From Conexibacter stalactiti (GTDB lineage: Bacteria > Actinomycetota > Thermoleophilia > Solirubrobacterales > Solirubrobacteraceae): 64,000 nt of DNA. The stretch lies in the NCBI RefSeq assembly GCF_035967765.1, contig NZ_JAYWIT010000020.1. One strand, 5' to 3'. The position numbers and the translations under genes were made by a program. Below the pieces are notes generated by a model. The model was given only the letters and a program-made list of their open reading frames with translations, made no database searches and was not told where the DNA came from. Each line of letters begins with the position of its first letter. The first letter of the stretch is position 1. Shown one piece after another: positions 59,094-64,000 of this stretch.

Positions 59094-59108
59094 TACCCCC
59101 TGGGGGTA
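59094..59108. promoter_or_regulatory. CsoR operator 1, perfect palindrome
   Basis: TACCCCCTGGGGGTA is a 7+1+7 palindrome of the known CsoR operator type (TACCC-GGGTA with a G/C-rich centre). It sits within the csoR promoter spacer. Confidence 0.85.
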
Positions 59109-59130
59109 TGTGATACGTTGCAGTCAGGGC

Positions 59131-59147
59131 ATACCCCCCTACCGTAT
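59131..59147. promoter_or_regulatory. CsoR operator 2, imperfect
   Basis: ATACCCCCCTACCGTAT keeps the ATAC...GTAT outer arms and one G/C-rich half. It would cover the copZ promoter, where TTGCAG (59118-59123) and CCGTAT (59142-59147), 18 bases apart, are possible -35 and -10 boxes. Confidence 0.65.
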
Positions 59148-59175
59148 TTCAAGACCCCCCGGAAGGATTCCCGCC

Positions 59176-59412
59176 ATGTGCACCTCTTGCGAGACGAAGA
59201 CCACCAGCGAGCGCGCCTACGCCGTCGGCGGGATGACCTGCGCCCACTGCGTCGCATCGGTCCGCGAGGAGCTGGCGGAGGTGGCCGGCGTCGAGGTCGT
59301 CGAACTCGACCTCGCCAGCGGCCGCCTGGTGGTGCGGGGCGAAGCGGCTGACTCGCAGGACGCGATCCGCGCCGCCGTCGAGGCCGCCGGGTACACGGTG
59401 ACGGTCGCATGA
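59176..59412 (+). CDS. copZ: Copper chaperone, HMA domain (CopZ-like)
   Basis: A 78-residue ferredoxin-like metal carrier with GGMTCAHCVASV (Cu(I)-binding CxxC) and a complete HMA fold ending AVEAAGYTVTVA. An extra N-terminal CTSCE gives a second CxxC two residues from the start. ATG 59176 has GGAAGG nine bases upstream. It overlaps the next gene by four bases (ATGA). It would deliver Cu(I) to CopA and CsoR. Confidence 0.93.
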   Translation: MCTSCETKTTSERAYAVGGMTCAHCVASVREELAEVAGVEVVELDLASGRLVVRGEAADSQDAIRAAVEAAGYTVTVA

Positions 59413-60406
59413 GCGCCCCGCTGAAGCTCGCCGCCTTCGCCGCGGGGCTCGCGGCGCTGTTCGGCGTCGCGACGCTCGCCGGCGCGGCGATCGACCCCGA
59501 GCGCGACGACGCGCCGGCCCCCGCGCACGTCGCGGAGGGTGGGCACGGAGGCGAGGCGCCCACCGACGCGGCTGACGCGCACGGCGGCACCTCGACGAGC
59601 GCGGCCGACGCGCACGGCGAGCAGAGAGCCACCGGCCACGGCGACGACCACGGCGCGCAGAGCGCCGCCGACCCCGTCCGCGGCCTCTCCTCCGCCGAGA
59701 ACGGGCTGCGGCTGGTGGTCGAGACGCCTGAGCTGCGCCGCGGCGTACGCGAGCGGCTCGCATTCCGCATCGTCGGTGCCGACGGCGCGACGGTGCGCGA
59801 CTTCGACCTCGCGCACGAGCGGCGCCTGCACCTGATCGTCGTGCGGCGCGACCTGACCGGCTTCCAGCACCTCCACCCCGCGATGGCCGCCGACGGCACC
59901 TGGTCGACCGACCTGACGCTGCCGCAGGCCGGCTCCTACCGCCTCTTCGCCGACTTCGCCCGCGACGGCGAGGCCGCGACGCTCGCCAGCGACCTGCGCG
60001 TCGACGGCGACGCCGACCTGCTGCCGCTGCCCGCTCCGACGGCGCACGCCCGCTCCGACGGCGGCGACGCCGTCACGCTCAGCGATGCCGCCGGTCACGC
60101 GCACGGCGACGACGACGCGGCGGCCGCCGCCACCGCCCCGCAACCGGCCCGCGCCGGCGTCGAGCAGACGCTGCGCTTCGCGATCGAGCGCGACGGCGCG
60201 CCGGTCGAGCTGGAGCCCTACCTCGGCGCCGACGGTCACCTCGTCGCGCTGCGCGAGGGCGATCTCGCCTTCCTGCACGTCCACCCGACCGGTGCCGGCC
60301 CGGCGTTCGCGACGACCTTCCCGACCGCCGGCCGCTACCGGCTGTACCTGCAGTACAAGGTCGCCGGCCGCGTCGAGACGGTCGCCTTCACACGCGAGGT
60401 GACGCG

Positions 60407-60410
<4 letters not shown>
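59409..60410 (+). CDS. Exported His-rich protein of the copper cassette
   Basis: A 333-residue protein. One N-terminal helix (LAAFAAGLAALFGVATLAGAA) anchors or exports it. Residues 35-85 are a disordered His-rich stretch (EGGHGG, DAHGG, DAHGE, GHGDDHG); a second (HAHGDDD) is near residue 230. Two related beta domains each end in a His-rich turn: LTGFQHLHPAMAADGTW and LAFLHVHPTGAGP. I know this design next to copZ and copA in actinobacteria without a proven role. It probably binds copper outside the membrane. Four-base overlaps join it to copZ and copA. Confidence 0.82.
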
Positions 60411-62722
<2,312 letters not shown>

Positions 62723-62731
62723 GCCGCTTCC

Positions 62732-63397
62732 CTACGGCACCCCGCGCGGGGCGCGCAGGCCCTCGGCCCGCAGCCACGCGCGGTAGCCGTCGTGCGGCAT
62801 GTCGGCGAAGGTCGTCTCGACGATCAGCTGCTCGGGCGGCGTCCCCTCGGCGGCGAGGCTGCAGGCCAGGCGCAGATCGGGGTTGGGGTTCTCCCACCGC
62901 TCCAGCCCACCCAGCAGGACCTTCTCGTAGCGGGCGCCGAAGAGCGTCAGGTTGGTCGCGCCGTCGAGCGCGGCCGACGGCGACAGCACGCCGCGATAGC
63001 CGGCGGCGCGAAGGTCGTCGGCGACCGCCTGGCAGGCGCCGTGGTCACCGACCGCGGCGCGCGGGTCCAGCCCGCAGTCGGCCCAGCGCTCGAAGGTCGA
63101 GAGGTCGGCGATCTCCTGCTCGCGCACGAACACGAGCCACAGCCTGCGGCGGTACTGGGCCGCGCGCGTGCCGCCGCGGATCCGCTCGAAGCGGACCAGC
63201 TCAGCCCACGCGCCGAGCGGCTCCAGGGCGAGGTACTGCGCGTAGCCCTCGCCGAGGCGGTGCCAGCGCGCCGAGCGCTGCGACGGTGAGGGCTCGCCGG
63301 CGGCGTGGTAGAGCGGCGGCCAGTCGGGCGCGACCTGCCGGAAGCAGTGCCACTCGCCCGCGACGCGCTGGGGCTCGCTCTTCCAGGTGGGGCTCAT
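62732..63397 (-). CDS. RES-domain toxin
   Basis: A 221-residue protein with the three residues that name the family: Arg near residue 44 (SARWHRLGEGYAQYLALEP), Glu near 65 (AWAELVRFE) and Ser near 140 (GVLSPSAAL with NLTLFG). RES toxins deplete NAD+ by phosphorolysis or hydrolysis, as in M. tuberculosis MbcT. The antitoxin gene precedes it by 30 bases, the usual order. It is convergent with copA and only nine bases from it. Confidence 0.85.
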   Translation of the reverse strand: MSPTWKSEPQRVAGEWHCFRQVAPDWPPLYHAAGEPSPSQRSARWHRLGEGYAQYLALEPLGAWAELVRFERIRGGTRAAQYRRRLWLVFVREQEIADLSTFERWADCGLDPRAAVGDHGACQAVADDLRAAGYRGVLSPSAALDGATNLTLFGARYEKVLLGGLERWENPNPDLRLACSLAAEGTPPEQLIVETTFADMPHDGYRAWLRAEGLRAPRGVP

Positions 63398-63427
63398 CGC
63401 CGGGCTCCGGCGCGCGGAGCCGAGGGC

Positions 63428-63982
63428 TCAACCCGCCAGCTGGCCACGCGATCCCCGCGCCAGCGCCACCAGCGGGGCGTGGGCGCTCGCGACGCCGCGC
63501 TCGAGCATCTGCAGCGGCGTGCGGCCGTCGAGCTGGTCGCGCTCGGCGTCGAACCACAGCGCGATCCCCAGTGGGGTCAGCGAGGGGCGCAGGTAGCTGA
63601 TCAGCTGCGCGAGCACCACCGCGCGCTCGCCGTTGCGCGTGACCGGCCTGCCGGCCCGCCAGGCCCCGATCGTCTTCGTCGAGACGCCGAGCAGCCGCGC
63701 GAGGTCGCTCGCGGGGACCCGTTCGAGCGTGGAGAAGACGAAGTCGACGGCGGCGCGCGGGTCGTCCAGCTCGTCGTGCAGCAGGCGCCGCTCGATCCGC
63801 GCGAGCACGTCGCGCATCATCAGCCCGATCAGCTCGATCTCGCCGCCGGGGTCGGTGACCTCGGTGTCGGCGGCGATCGCGCGCCGCAGCCCGACGAGGA
63901 ACTCGAACAGCTTGCGCGCGTCGTAGTCCTCGGTCCCCTGCGGGAGCGCGCCGGAGAGGTCGAGGATCGAGTCCTCAATCAC
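63428..63982 (-). CDS. Xre/MbcA/ParS-type antitoxin (5' end possibly beyond the window)
   Basis: At least 184 residues. The HTH (ASDLARLLGVSTKTIGAWRAGRPV) is followed by LAQLISYLRPSLTPLGIALWFDAERDQLDGRTPLQMLERG, the DUF2384 part that enters the toxin active site. The N-terminal 90 residues are helical and longer than in MbcA. GTG 63982 is the first start seen, but the frame stays open to the right edge (64000), so the true start may lie outside. Pairs with the RES toxin downstream. Confidence 0.82.
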   Translation of the reverse strand: MIEDSILDLSGALPQGTEDYDARKLFEFLVGLRRAIAADTEVTDPGGEIELIGLMMRDVLARIERRLLHDELDDPRAAVDFVFSTLERVPASDLARLLGVSTKTIGAWRAGRPVTRNGERAVVLAQLISYLRPSLTPLGIALWFDAERDQLDGRTPLQMLERGVASAHAPLVALARGSRGQLAG

Positions 63983-64000
63983 GTCGTAGCGGCGCTGGCG

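Overview
This 64-kb window is very GC-rich bacterial chromosome, densely coded on both strands. Gene content points to an actinobacterium of the Thermoleophilia (Solirubrobacterales, Conexibacter-like). The grounds are a tlyA-nadK-recN-steA-mctB-pyrG-Nudix-xerD block in the order known from Mycobacterium tuberculosis (Rv1694-Rv1701), an aroC-aroKB-aroQ-pepQ series with efp-nusB, F420-type luciferase-like enzymes, actinobacterial SOS boxes, and many start codons that directly follow a TANNNT -10 box. The genus assignment is inference.

Layout. 1-6.3 kb: a partial HExxH metallopeptidase-like membrane protein, an SDR/LLM oxidoreductase pair, a GGDEF/HD-GYP protein and a glycosyltransferase. 6.3-11 kb (accessory): GST-like protein, hicAB with a DUF6941-like gene, a head-to-head MFS/GntR pair, and a two-gene module (Panacea-like antitoxin plus a protein with MazF/PemK-like features) just past tRNA-Asn. 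11-18 kb: dnaG, dgt, ppdK, recO, glutaredoxin. 18-24.7 kb: polar amino-acid ABC transporter, mutM, a glycosyltransferase, a small membrane protein, MmcQ/YjbR and deoB. 24.7-36.6 kb: the long minus-strand housekeeping block from tlyA to xerD. 36.7-40.2 kb: a small membrane protein and two tandem secreted Calx-beta/GH6-like paralogues. 40.3-44.4 kb: the overlapping efp-nusB-xseB-prenyl synthase-dxs operon. 44.4-49.3 kb: an accessory block (SOS-boxed XRE regulator, PAP2 phosphatase, GH44 glycosidase, MFS) sitting where pepQ and efp are neighbours in M. tuberculosis. 49.3-53.6 kb: pepQ and shikimate genes with an AroK-AroB fusion. 53.6-58.1 kb: GlcD-type oxidase with its GntR regulator, prepilin peptidase, a zinc-knuckle miniprotein, an O-methyltransferase and a CYTH protein. 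58.3-62.7 kb: a copper-homeostasis cassette (DUF4396-csoR divergent from copZ-His-rich protein-copA) with two CsoR-type operators. 62.7-64 kb: a RES/Xre toxin-antitoxin pair running off the right edge.

The most interesting signals are the Panacea-like module beside tRNA-Asn, perfect LexA-type SOS boxes at recN and on the start codon of the XRE gene, a GGDEF/HD-GYP protein whose HD motif is lost, tandem GH6-like proteins with altered catalytic motifs, and the accessory block that separates pepQ from efp. No prophage, insertion sequence, CRISPR array, rRNA or riboswitch was recognised.
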